DNA of 64,000 bases from Sulfurovum lithotrophicum (GTDB lineage Bacteria > Campylobacterota > Campylobacteria > Campylobacterales > Sulfurovaceae): NCBI RefSeq assembly GCF_000987835.1, contig NZ_CP011308.1, positions 2,046,001 to 2,110,000 of the forward strand. Reading direction: 5' to 3'. Position numbers and translations under genes: made by a program. The notes under the pieces were generated by a model. That model was not told the DNA's origin. It searched no databases and saw only the letters and a program-made list of their open reading frames with translations. Shown one piece after another: positions 27,325 through 35,976 of this stretch. Every line of letters begins with the position of its first letter. Position 1 is the stretch's first letter.

Positions 27325-29271
27325 CTATGAAGATCCCAGGCGCGCAAGAGCATTGAAGGTCTCTTCAAGCTCTTGGGGGGTCCACACCTTCGACCATTTT
27401 TCATAGATCTTCCATTTGAATTGATTCAGTACCACATTGCTTAAGGCATTCGCACCCGCGCCTCCTGTACCTGATGTACCGAAAATATGATAGGTTGCAC
27501 TGATCTTGTTCAGATAATAGAAGTCAGTATGCTGAGAGACCTGTAACCAAAAATCCCAATCCTCATAGATTTCCAAAGATTCATCAAAACGGCACCCCAT
27601 TTTGATCAACTTCGTGGAAAACAGTACGGCATGGAACGGTATGTAGTTCCCCCGTCTCAGAAGAGCCGCACTATAGGGGTGGTTGTAGTATCGGTTGACA
27701 TCCAATCCGTCACCAATACGTACAGCACTGTAAACAGCAAGAAGTCCTTCATTCCTAAGTATCACTTTTAAAAGATTATCAATATGACTATGATCGAACG
27801 TATCATCATCATCAAGAAAGATTGCATATTGTCCATTGACCATTTTCAGAAGCTCATTTGCCGCACCAGCCCTTCCCTTCGATTCAGTATTGTTCTTTAT
27901 AAAACACCGTTCAAAATCGAATCTCTCGACAATGTAATCGATCTTTTCTCCACCATCATTGACAATATTAACTTCAATATTCTGATAATCTTGCATCTGA
28001 ACCGATACCAAAGCTTTTTCAAGAAGCTCAGGTCTGTTTTTGGTACGAATCAATACAGAGACAAGTGGGAGCTTTTGTGCATATAACCTATTGTGGTATT
28101 TGTGAAAATGCGCATAGTAATAACTCATGAGATGAGAATCAATATCTTCAAAATGATAAAATGCTTCGGCATACTGAATATGTCCAGGCAACGTAAAGGC
28201 ACGCAGCTTATTCATAGAGGTGATCGTACCTATATAATCAAGCTGTCCCTGTTGAGATGTATATTGTCTCATTACTTCTGTTTTCAGGTCCATATATGCA
28301 GTTATATCTATCAATGTATTGGCTGGAGACTGGTTTGCGATCTCATAAGAAAAGACATTTCCCCGATAGGCCATAGCCTGCAGAGCACTCCATACCAACC
28401 ATGCAGTTGTCCTGTGATCGGGGTGATACTCCAAAGGAGATGGAAAAAAAACATTGATAGGTTTGTATTGCTGAATCAGCTGAATGATTCTGTAGATATT
28501 GACACTGTTCAGGACCAACCCCTGATCGGGTGCACCGAAGAAGTGGATATCATCTATCCCAAGCATCTCTGCAGCTTGCCGCAGTTCTTCCTTGCGTATC
28601 TTTTCATCTCCTCCTATCGCACCATCTGTCATCATCACAAGATTGACCACGGTACCGCTTTCTTTAATCTTTAAAATGGATCCCCCCATACTGAAGGTCT
28701 CATCATCCGGATGCGGCGCGAATATCAAGGTAGCACCACTAGGAAGGGGTGAGATTTCAAATGGTATAAATGCATATGTATCATCCTGTGCAACATATGG
28801 CTTCCCTGCTGCTATTGCACCCTTTTCACTCCCTTGCCTCATGATATTGTGATCATCGATATCTTCAATATCCTCGGGTGACTTTATCTCTTTCTCCCAG
28901 AGCACAATCTCGGTACCTTCCCTGACATACCTCCCCGGTTCCTTCTTCGCTGCCTCTGTTTTTTCCGTTGCACTGTTCCAATAGCGGTTGCCATTCAGGA
29001 TTTCCGCATATCCAAACTGACAAAAGTGATCGAAACCGGAAGTGAATATTCCTTTTAGCACAGCTTCCTGTACTTCGGGGAATTTCTCTAAATATTCCCC
29101 TTCATCAAATGCTTTATACGCATAGTGGAAAAGGCTGCGTCCACTTTTTATTCTCTCCAGTCCAAACTGTTCTAAATAAGTTTCTACATTAGGAAAGTCT
29201 CTATTCTCTATGGCCTTTTTAACATCCGGATTCGCATCCAGGTAAGCTCTTTCATCAAAAAATACGATCAT
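27325..29271 (-). CDS. PIG-L/LmbE deacetylase fused to GT2 glycosyltransferase
   Basis: 648 residues. Residues 1-95 hold two copies of the same YLxxNPDV-type module as the gene opposite (FFDERAYLDANPDV and AFDEGEYLEKFPEV). A PIG-L domain follows: FAPHPDDETFSMGGSIL (zinc site) and PLEYHPDHR. From about 400 it is a GT-A family 2 domain: VSVLIRTKNRPELLEKAL, NDGG, and the DDDD nucleotide-sugar metal site in YAIFLDDDDTFD. One protein could thus deacetylate an N-acetylated sugar and transfer a sugar. Start is ATG 29271, just after an in-frame TTG. It converges on the repeat protein gene with 25 bp between. Confidence 0.85.
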   Translation of the reverse strand: MIVFFDERAYLDANPDVKKAIENRDFPNVETYLEQFGLERIKSGRSLFHYAYKAFDEGEYLEKFPEVQEAVLKGIFTSGFDHFCQFGYAEILNGNRYWNSATEKTEAAKKEPGRYVREGTEIVLWEKEIKSPEDIEDIDDHNIMRQGSEKGAIAAGKPYVAQDDTYAFIPFEISPLPSGATLIFAPHPDDETFSMGGSILKIKESGTVVNLVMMTDGAIGGDEKIRKEELRQAAEMLGIDDIHFFGAPDQGLVLNSVNIYRIIQLIQQYKPINVFFPSPLEYHPDHRTTAWLVWSALQAMAYRGNVFSYEIANQSPANTLIDITAYMDLKTEVMRQYTSQQGQLDYIGTITSMNKLRAFTLPGHIQYAEAFYHFEDIDSHLMSYYYAHFHKYHNRLYAQKLPLVSVLIRTKNRPELLEKALVSVQMQDYQNIEVNIVNDGGEKIDYIVERFDFERCFIKNNTESKGRAGAANELLKMVNGQYAIFLDDDDTFDHSHIDNLLKVILRNEGLLAVYSAVRIGDGLDVNRYYNHPYSAALLRRGNYIPFHAVLFSTKLIKMGCRFDESLEIYEDWDFWLQVSQHTDFYYLNKISATYHIFGTSGTGGAGANALSNVVLNQFKWKIYEKWSKVWTPQELEETFNALARLGSS

Positions 29272-29473
29272 CAATTCATCTTTCCGTTCATTTTAACTAT
29301 AAAAAAATTATTATAACCATAAGTTAATATGTTAAAACTTACGAAAATATTTACGATTGCAAGTCGTTGATATTGGAATCATTAAGATAATTGGCTACAA
29401 TAATACTTTGCAAAAGACACTACAAAACAAAACTTCAATAGTGGCATGGAAAGATCTGTCAAAGGACTATAAA

Positions 29474-30739
29474 ATGAAAAGAAAGTGTATTATTCATATC
29501 GGTATGCATAAGACAGGTTCATCCTCCATACAGCAGAGTCTCTTTCATAATTTGAAGGATGACACTTTCAGCTATTTGGATATGGGCATTCCCAATCATA
29601 GTATTTCCATGTCAATGCTCTTCAGAAATTCCTCCAGAAAGAATCCAGAAACTGTCAATTTAAAAAATAAATTAATTAAAAGTATTAAAAACAGTCATTC
29701 AATTATGATTATTTCTGCTGAAGCTATTTCCATGTTCAGCAAAGAGGATTTAAAATATTTGAGAGATTTTTTACTAGATTATTTTAAAGAAATTCAGATC
29801 GTAGGGTATATACGTTCTCCAAAGTCTTATATGGAAAGTTTTTTTCAGCAGCGTGTCAAAGGGGGGCTGGTTTCTTTTGACCTGGAAAAATATATCTACC
29901 CAAACTACAGAAAAAGATTTGAAAAGTTTGATGATGTTTTTGGGCATCAAAATGTCCAGTTCTGGAAATTTGACCCAAAACATTTCTATAAAGGAAATGT
30001 TGTTCTGGATTTCTGCAGAAAAATTGGAATAGATTTTCAAGAGGATCAGACAATCAGAATAAATGAATCCTTATCTCGTGAAGAAGTCGCAATATTATAC
30101 ACATATGGAAAACAGAAGACAAGGCATATCCAAAGCCCTGCCGTTATGCAAAAAAATATGAAAATAATAAAGAAGATCAAAAAGCTCAAAGAACATAAGT
30201 TTAGATTTTCTCCCACACTTATCACCCCCATTCTTGAGAAAAACAGTCGTGACATTCAGTGGATGGAAGAGCGCCTGGGTATATCTTTGAAAGAAAAAAC
30301 CACAAAAAGCGAAGCCGATGTCAAAAGCGAGGTGGATCTTTTAAAAATCGATAAAAAGACTCTTCAAAAACTAAGAATACTCACGGGTGAATTATCCCCA
30401 AAAGAAGATACATATGATGACTCACAAGAGGAAATCATCACCTTGATCAATATATTGCAAAAAGCGAATAAACCAAAAAAGATGGGCAGTACACCTTTAT
30501 CATTGGCAAAAAAGCTTAAACAAAAACACAAAAATGTGCTAAAAGAGATCAATGAAGACCAAATAGCTACGGTGATTGAAAAAACATTTTCACATGTGGA
30601 ACATCAACTTAGAAATACCGATGGGTACAGAATCAATATTCCTCAGCTTGGCAGTTTTGATATTCAAATACTGAAAAAACAAAATACCCGAGGTACCATC
30701 TCCTTCAGCCAAGATAAAATAACAAAAGGTGGCGCATGA
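29474..30739 (+). CDS. Sulfotransferase-like protein with HU-like C-terminal domain
   Basis: 421 residues from ATG 29474 (AAAGGAC 7 nt upstream). The P-loop is CIIHIGMHKTGSSSIQQSLF, with IMIISAEAISMFS and IVGYIRSPKSYMESFFQ as the later sulfotransferase blocks. After about residue 270 a charged linker leads to a C-terminal stretch (DQIATVIEKTFSHVEHQL, then GYRINIPQLGSFDIQILKK) whose helix-strand pattern and PxLGSF turn recall the HU/IHF fold. The latter match is by eye and tentative. Base composition is very AT-rich. Divergent from the PIG-L/GT2 gene. Confidence 0.7.
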   Translation: MKRKCIIHIGMHKTGSSSIQQSLFHNLKDDTFSYLDMGIPNHSISMSMLFRNSSRKNPETVNLKNKLIKSIKNSHSIMIISAEAISMFSKEDLKYLRDFLLDYFKEIQIVGYIRSPKSYMESFFQQRVKGGLVSFDLEKYIYPNYRKRFEKFDDVFGHQNVQFWKFDPKHFYKGNVVLDFCRKIGIDFQEDQTIRINESLSREEVAILYTYGKQKTRHIQSPAVMQKNMKIIKKIKKLKEHKFRFSPTLITPILEKNSRDIQWMEERLGISLKEKTTKSEADVKSEVDLLKIDKKTLQKLRILTGELSPKEDTYDDSQEEIITLINILQKANKPKKMGSTPLSLAKKLKQKHKNVLKEINEDQIATVIEKTFSHVEHQLRNTDGYRINIPQLGSFDIQILKKQNTRGTISFSQDKITKGGA

Positions 30740-30821
30740 AAAAATTTTGTTATAATAATTTTTTACATAAAAGTTTTCATTTCTAATCACAAATACTCAT
30801 ACCAGGGAAAGGGTAAACAAA

Positions 30822-31490
30822 TTGCAAAAAAAAATTTTATTTTTCCATGTTCCAAAAACTGCCGGGAGTAGTTTTCGCTATGCCTTGGAAAAAATTATTC
30901 CAAAAGAAAAAATTTTTTATGACTATGGGATCTTGAATGACCTGACCAAACCTGTTATAAAACAGTGGTGTAAAGGTGAAATTAAAACAACCCATTTTGA
31001 AAAAGTGATTGAAAAAAGAGATATTATGCTGTATGGCGGGCATATAACCCATATGAGATATCAGAATTTTCTACCCGCCTTTAAACGTGTTACATTTATT
31101 CGGGATCCACTTCAAAGAGCCTACTCAGAGTATAACCACCGCAAAGGACGGGGCGATTTCGAGATAAGCTTCGAGGAGTTCATAGAAAGGCCTCAGTTCA
31201 TCAATACTTTGCACAAAGTTTTTGGAAGTGCAGAGAATCTTAAAGACCTGGATTTTATCGGATTCACCGAATATTACCAGGAATCCATAGAGCTTTTTAA
31301 TAAACAGTTTGGATATGATATAAAGGTCATTGTAGCCAATGTACGCAGAAACTCCCTTGACGATCAGCATCATGTCTCCCAGGCTACTATTGAACGTTTC
31401 CAAACTTTAAACAAAGATGATATTGACCTCTATAACTCTTTATTGGAAGTGTTCAAAAAGAGGATCACTACAAACCAAAATATAGATTAA
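30822..31490 (+). CDS. Sulfotransferase family 2-type protein
   Basis: 222 residues. KILFFHVPKTAGSSFRYAL is the HVPKTAG P-loop of the heparan/chondroitin-type sulfotransferase family, and VTFIRDPLQRAYSEYNHRKG is its RDPxxRxxSxY 3'-phosphate motif. This is a different subfamily from the HIGxxKTG proteins next to it. It is a complete short form. Start is TTG with GGGAAAGGG upstream. The acceptor is probably a polysaccharide; that is inferred from the family and neighbours. Confidence 0.8.
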   Translation: MQKKILFFHVPKTAGSSFRYALEKIIPKEKIFYDYGILNDLTKPVIKQWCKGEIKTTHFEKVIEKRDIMLYGGHITHMRYQNFLPAFKRVTFIRDPLQRAYSEYNHRKGRGDFEISFEEFIERPQFINTLHKVFGSAENLKDLDFIGFTEYYQESIELFNKQFGYDIKVIVANVRRNSLDDQHHVSQATIERFQTLNKDDIDLYNSLLEVFKKRITTNQNID

Positions 31491-31529
31491 TCATATATTT
31501 TTTTAAATATCTCTAATAAAGGATTCAAA

Positions 31530-32501
31530 ATAAAAATAAAATTACTGCTTCTCTTGATCTTTACAACTTTTCTCTTCGCAGGAAAATGTGAAATGTGGTA
31601 TGAGGACAATAACCTGGGACAAGCGGGTTATTTCCCCCCGGATGCCAAAGAAAAATTTATCGATCCACAAACATGGAAAGCATCAAGAAAAAAAATGGAT
31701 GTCTACCTGGTTCGTGCAAATGCACTTTATATCAGAAAAAACGGTTTGACAGACTATTTCCTTAAAAACAAAATGTTAAAAGTACTGAAAGACTCCAAGA
31801 TAAAGCTGGCACTGAATGTACGGGGGGCAACACTTACACAAACAAGTAGGAAACGAGAGAAAATCCGTACCAAAGAGATAAAACTCATTGAAAAACTTGA
31901 AAGCATGGGTATACATATTGACTCCATCAATTTTCAGAGTGCCTTGAGCAAATCCGTCAAATTCACATCGCACAAAGATAAAGTATATGCATATCCCATG
32001 AAGCAAAGGATCAAAGATATTGTATCCTATATAAAAACAGTCCATCAAAAATATCCACATATAAAATTCGGTCTGATCGATGCACTACCTGCAAAAGGTT
32101 ATCCTTATCGAAAAGCGTATAAATATCTTGTTGAAAGCATGCAAAAAGCACATTTGACACTACACCACATCATACTGGACCTGCCAAATGACTTCATAGA
32201 AAAACATCATAAAGGTGTCACATGGAAGCAGGTAATCGATGTGGAAAAATATGTTCATAACGATCTCCATCTCAAATATGGAAAAATATTTCATGATGCC
32301 AAAGCAGGAAAGACGTCAGACCGGTTGTTTTTCACCAAAGTAATGCAGATGGCAACCCGCTATAAGAAAGAGGGAGGGGACCCGGACTATTGTCTGTTGA
32401 TGAGCTGGTACCCTCACCCTTCACGTACCATTCCAGAGACGGAAAAGTATACGCAGATGTATCTGTTTTTAAAATTGTCTGAACGTATGCAGAATCATTG
32501 A
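31530..32501 (+). CDS. Secreted protein of unknown function, possible AUA start
   Basis: The first conventional start is TTG 31554, which leaves half a signal peptide and no RBS. Reading back in frame to ATA 31530 gives MKIKLLLLLIFTTFLFAGKC, a textbook signal peptide, with AAAGGA 7 nt upstream. So either AUA is used or an ATG has mutated. The mature part alternates strands and helices (KIKLALNVRG, HIDSINFQSAL, IKFGLIDALPAKG, LHHIILDLP, CLLMSWYPHPSRTIPETE), which suggests a TIM-barrel such as a glycoside hydrolase, without a motif I can name. It lies 39 bp after the sulfotransferase gene. Confidence 0.6.
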   Translation: MKIKLLLLLIFTTFLFAGKCEMWYEDNNLGQAGYFPPDAKEKFIDPQTWKASRKKMDVYLVRANALYIRKNGLTDYFLKNKMLKVLKDSKIKLALNVRGATLTQTSRKREKIRTKEIKLIEKLESMGIHIDSINFQSALSKSVKFTSHKDKVYAYPMKQRIKDIVSYIKTVHQKYPHIKFGLIDALPAKGYPYRKAYKYLVESMQKAHLTLHHIILDLPNDFIEKHHKGVTWKQVIDVEKYVHNDLHLKYGKIFHDAKAGKTSDRLFFTKVMQMATRYKKEGGDPDYCLLMSWYPHPSRTIPETEKYTQMYLFLKLSERMQNH

Positions 32502-32617
32502 TATTTTTTTTGGCTCTAAACAAAAAGAACTTTTTACATCTTGAGTTCACCTGAAAGCAGTCACTGCCCCTTTCTTTTATACTCTCTTTATACTATAATA
32601 AAGAAAAGGATCATATT

Positions 32618-33052
32618 ATGCTAAAAAATATATTTTTTAGTTTGCTGAATATCATTATCCTGACAGGATGCGTAGAGCTTTCAGGAGGATCAGGAGACTT
32701 TCCCTCGGCAATAGAAGGTCATAAGTGGAAACTGGTCAGTTTTGGAGACAATAGGGTAGTCGCTACAGACAGAATAACACTCTCTTTAAAGAGTGGACAC
32801 TACTCAGGATGGAGCGGATGCAACAGTATGAGCGGAACATACCTGTTGGATGGAGACAAACTTGTCTTTGATACTGACACTCCTTTTCATTCCGGGGTTT
32901 CAACAATGATGGCCTGCTCAAACATGGGATTGGAAACAAAATTTCATGAAGCTATACAAAAGGTTAATCACTACAGGATTGAAGGAAAGTATTTGATCTT
33001 CCTTGACAAAAATCATGAAATATTGGTATTTGTCAGAACAACAGGATCATAG
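32618..33052 (+). CDS. META-domain (HslJ-like) lipoprotein
   Basis: 144 residues. The N-terminus is a lipoprotein signal with lipobox LTGC at residues 15-18. The rest is one META domain: GHKWKLVSFGDNRVV, WSGCNSMSGTYLLDGDKL, and STMMACSNMGLETKFHEAI. The family (HslJ) is tied to envelope stress or outer-membrane function; the precise role is unknown. AAAGGAT precedes the ATG. Last plus-strand gene of the island. Confidence 0.82.
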   Translation: MLKNIFFSLLNIIILTGCVELSGGSGDFPSAIEGHKWKLVSFGDNRVVATDRITLSLKSGHYSGWSGCNSMSGTYLLDGDKLVFDTDTPFHSGVSTMMACSNMGLETKFHEAIQKVNHYRIEGKYLIFLDKNHEILVFVRTTGS

Positions 33053-33095
33053 CACTGCAGACTATACCTTCTCACCCCCTTGTCTTTTGTTATTC

Positions 33096-34220
33096 TTATT
33101 TTTCCTGTGATGGCAGACATACTTGTTTTTTATTGGGGAATGGTACTTTTCTGTTCCCTTTTTTTATTATTTTTTTTAATTGCATGTTTTCAATATAAAG
33201 TTTCTCGATGCCTTTTATTGCAGCCAGTAACAATTTATCCAACTCTTCATAAGCTAAACACTTCTCTTTACAGCATGCCGGTGATATTGTTTTCTTTTCA
33301 AAAGCAGTTTTACTCCACCACCTTTCATCTCCCATATTCATTTTTCTAGAATCAGGATCTATAAATTCCATTAATTTTATATTGCTCTCTTTAGTCTTTT
33401 TTAAGATCCTATCTACCTGTTCTTCACTTAAGACCCATGGTGCTTTTGAAAAAGTACTATCAAGTTTCAAATAGCGTGATAAAATAAAGTCCAATTGATT
33501 TTCATGTTCTGATTTGCGAAGCTCTCTATGTTGTTGATAAAATCGAAGAATCTCTTTTGGTAAACTACTATTAGCTCTATTATCTTGATCTGAAGTCAGT
33601 TCAACACCTATCATATTATAGAAATCCTCTACAATATCATTAGGTAAAATTTTCACTTTTAAGTTTTCAGGACCTACTATATTTCTCCATTCTTCTAATT
33701 CATTAGACCATTTTGAAACACGCTTATCTACCATTCTATCAATATAACTATCTAAGTTTTGATTTGACCAGGCACCCCATTGCCACCAGGCAGAATTTAT
33801 CCATTCAACAGGATTCCGTGCATAACAGATGACTTGTGCCCGCATATTCAGTTTTTCCAATATAGCATTTTCTCTAAAAATATCTGCTCTTTTTACCCAT
33901 GATTCACATGACAAAACAAGTAAAGAATTATTGTTATTGGATAATTTAGATAGTTTTACACGAAGCGCATTAAGTATTTCATCAGAGAATCCCTTAAAAT
34001 AAGTCAGGCTTGCCGTAGAAAGAGAACGAGAAGCAGTAAAAAGCAATCGTTCCCGTAAATTATTTCCTGAATAAAGCTGACCGTTTTTATCAATAGTAAT
34101 ATATTTTATATTTTTATATTTTTTCCTATTTGCTTTCAAAATCGGAGTGTTTGATAATGAATATTGAAGAGCTGTACTCCCACATTTTCCAAAACCTATG
34201 TGTATTATTGTTTCTACCAT
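33096..34220 (-). CDS. Sulfotransferase-like protein
   Basis: 374 residues. ETIIHIGFGKCGSTALQYSL is a variant HIGxxKxGST P-loop, LLVLSCESWVKRAD fits the ISSE block of its relatives, and AQVICYARNPVEWINSAWWQW fits the 3'-phosphate binding region (YxRNP). So it belongs to the same superfamily as the other five, though divergent. The C-terminus is charged and low complexity. Base composition is AT-rich, lower GC than core genes nearby, which supports transfer. Right-hand end of the island. Confidence 0.7.
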   Translation of the reverse strand: MVETIIHIGFGKCGSTALQYSLSNTPILKANRKKYKNIKYITIDKNGQLYSGNNLRERLLFTASRSLSTASLTYFKGFSDEILNALRVKLSKLSNNNNSLLVLSCESWVKRADIFRENAILEKLNMRAQVICYARNPVEWINSAWWQWGAWSNQNLDSYIDRMVDKRVSKWSNELEEWRNIVGPENLKVKILPNDIVEDFYNMIGVELTSDQDNRANSSLPKEILRFYQQHRELRKSEHENQLDFILSRYLKLDSTFSKAPWVLSEEQVDRILKKTKESNIKLMEFIDPDSRKMNMGDERWWSKTAFEKKTISPACCKEKCLAYEELDKLLLAAIKGIEKLYIENMQLKKIIKKGNRKVPFPNKKQVCLPSQEK

Positions 34221-34573
34221 TTTAATCTTTTTTCTTATTAATAAAACCAGAGCATTACAGTATTTAAGTGAATTTCTCTAATGCAAGCAACGAAATATTT
34301 GATCTTTATAGCTTACAAGCCAAATCGTAATTAATCCGTATGCACCTTTTGATATGTTTTTCTATCTACGAATAAAATAAATTATTGGAATTATACCATA
34401 AGTGAATGATTCGGTTACACCTATGCTATGAATGTTTGGATTAGAGTACATTTGTATGTTTCCCCAAGTGGGCTTGGGGAAAAGAAAAAGTATTGGCTTT
34501 TATCTGGCCAACATCATAGAATTTCACATAATACCCCCTCCCACTTCGGTCAGGGAAAGATTCGGATGTTTTC
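34221..34573. other. Long AT-rich intergenic region
   Basis: 353 bp between the sulfotransferase start and the protease stop. It contains the hairpin at 34459-34482 and presumably the minus-strand promoter of the sulfotransferase gene. The short open frame crossing 34441-34656 overlaps the protease gene in another frame and has no RBS, so I see no gene here. Confidence 0.5.
34459..34482 (-). terminator. Perfect 10-bp hairpin downstream of the protease gene
   Basis: TTTCCCCAAG (34459-34468), loop TGGG, CTTGGGGAAA (34473-34482). It is about 90 bp after the protease stop on the minus strand. The stem is strong, but there is no U-tract in either direction, so it may be an RNA-stabilising 3' end instead of a classical terminator. 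Confidence 0.5.
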
Positions 34574-35746
34574 TTACAATCCGCAATTAGTTGGATAATT
34601 AGTACATACAGTATCAAGAAGCGGTACGATATTGCCATCAGTAAACGGTGTTGCACCCTGCTCTTTTGGATCAGAACTTGTCCACCCCCAACTGGTTACG
34701 GCCACAACAACATCATTAGTTGGATATGTACCGGCTGTCGTACCGCTCAAAGAAGCAATCTCTCCATAATTAACTAACCATGGTCCACCGCTGCTTCCTC
34801 CGGTTTCTCTCGATCCGATCATAATAGCCATTGCCCCAAACTGTGTTGTTTTTTCACCCTGTGAATCATTCGCCTGCATTTGCCAGCCGTTATCATGGGA
34901 TACAGGATATCCCAACTGATGTATTAATGTCAAGGAACCATCGTTCAACCCGTCTGTATATCCCCATCCATTGTAGCCGTAGCCATACCATCCGGTTCGT
35001 TCACCCGGGAACATATCTGTCCCGGTATTGGGATTGGTCCTTTTTTTCATGACGATCACACCGACATCGTAGTTGTTGACAACATTGTCGCCTTCCGGCG
35101 GATTAATATAACCGTCCATCACATATGCAGTCTTGTAGCCATACCTTCCGAATGGCGCCTTCTCACCGACAGTGCTGTCCTTGTAATATGCCGGTATGAA
35201 TTCCCAACCGGAATAATATACATCATTTTCATTGTCATATATACAATGTGCAGCAGTCACCACCACTCCCGGTTTAATGGAAGAAGCAGAACATACATAC
35301 GTCGCACTGCCTATTTTGAAAAAGAGTTTCCCTGTTACTCTGTTCGGATATTTACGGGAAAGTCTCTGGTCGTACATATCGACCCTGCTCGTGGCAAACG
35401 GACGATTACTTGTACCGAATTCTGCCGGCTGTACATCAGTCTGCCCCTTTACGGCCTTCACTGGTTTTCCGAGACTTTCATGCAGCATTTCACCCGTACC
35501 CCTATTCCCAGATACAACCCCCGGTTCTCCTATCTCGACAGAAGGAACCTCTGAAGTGCTTTTCCTCTCCATACTATTGAAATCCACTCTTTTATCCATC
35601 GGGATAGCATTGGCATAATCCAATGTACCGAATGTGTCAGCTGTTTGTGCAGGTGCTTCTATCACACCTTCTACCGCAACTGCCTGTGACACCATCAATG
35701 CGGCACCGACAGTCAAACCTGCCATTAAATTTTTTATGTCTCTCAT
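34574..35746 (-). CDS. Secreted trypsin-like serine protease
   Basis: 390 residues with a signal peptide (LMAGLTVGAALMVSQAVAVE). After a pro-region of about 130 residues, the S1 domain carries the full triad: H167 (VTAAHC), D227 (NNYDVGV), S319 (GGSSGGPW). C152 and C168 can form the usual His-loop disulfide. It is probably exported to the periplasm or surface. Start at 35746 has AAGGAAAAAG upstream; the longer open frame before it is not signal-like. Its place at the island edge is suggestive but not proof of a shared role. Confidence 0.85.
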   Translation of the reverse strand: MRDIKNLMAGLTVGAALMVSQAVAVEGVIEAPAQTADTFGTLDYANAIPMDKRVDFNSMERKSTSEVPSVEIGEPGVVSGNRGTGEMLHESLGKPVKAVKGQTDVQPAEFGTSNRPFATSRVDMYDQRLSRKYPNRVTGKLFFKIGSATYVCSASSIKPGVVVTAAHCIYDNENDVYYSGWEFIPAYYKDSTVGEKAPFGRYGYKTAYVMDGYINPPEGDNVVNNYDVGVIVMKKRTNPNTGTDMFPGERTGWYGYGYNGWGYTDGLNDGSLTLIHQLGYPVSHDNGWQMQANDSQGEKTTQFGAMAIMIGSRETGGSSGGPWLVNYGEIASLSGTTAGTYPTNDVVVAVTSWGWTSSDPKEQGATPFTDGNIVPLLDTVCTNYPTNCGL

Positions 35747-35937
35747 ATCTTTTTCCTTTTTTAAAAACTTGACAGAAACCTGCCCTTCATTTATTGTACC
35801 ACAAAAAGCAGTATTGTTGCAAGGTAAAGACAACTGAACGCACTACTATAGTAAAAACTTATCTTTAAAAAGAAGAGAAAAAAAGATGCTGCATAAAAAA
35901 GTCATCTGGAGAATAAAAATATTTTTGAAGGAGTCAA

Positions 35938-35958
35938 GGGAGCGCCCAAAGCACTCCC
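35938..35958 (-). terminator. recA terminator hairpin
   Basis: On the minus strand GGGAGTGC, loop TTTGG, GCGCTCCC: 8-bp stem with one G-U pair, starting 19 bp after the recA stop. A T-rich stretch (ATATTTTT) follows some 20 bp later. Confidence 0.6.
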
Positions 35959-35976
35959 TGTATGAATACACTGTAT

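Noticed and set aside
33080-33349. 89-codon hydrophobic plus-strand open frame
   Set aside because: Lies opposite the end of the sulfotransferase gene; low-complexity Phe/Leu from AT-rich DNA, no RBS.
34441-34656. 71-codon minus-strand open frame after the protease
   Set aside because: Overlaps the protease 3' end in another frame and has no RBS; composition is not protein-like.
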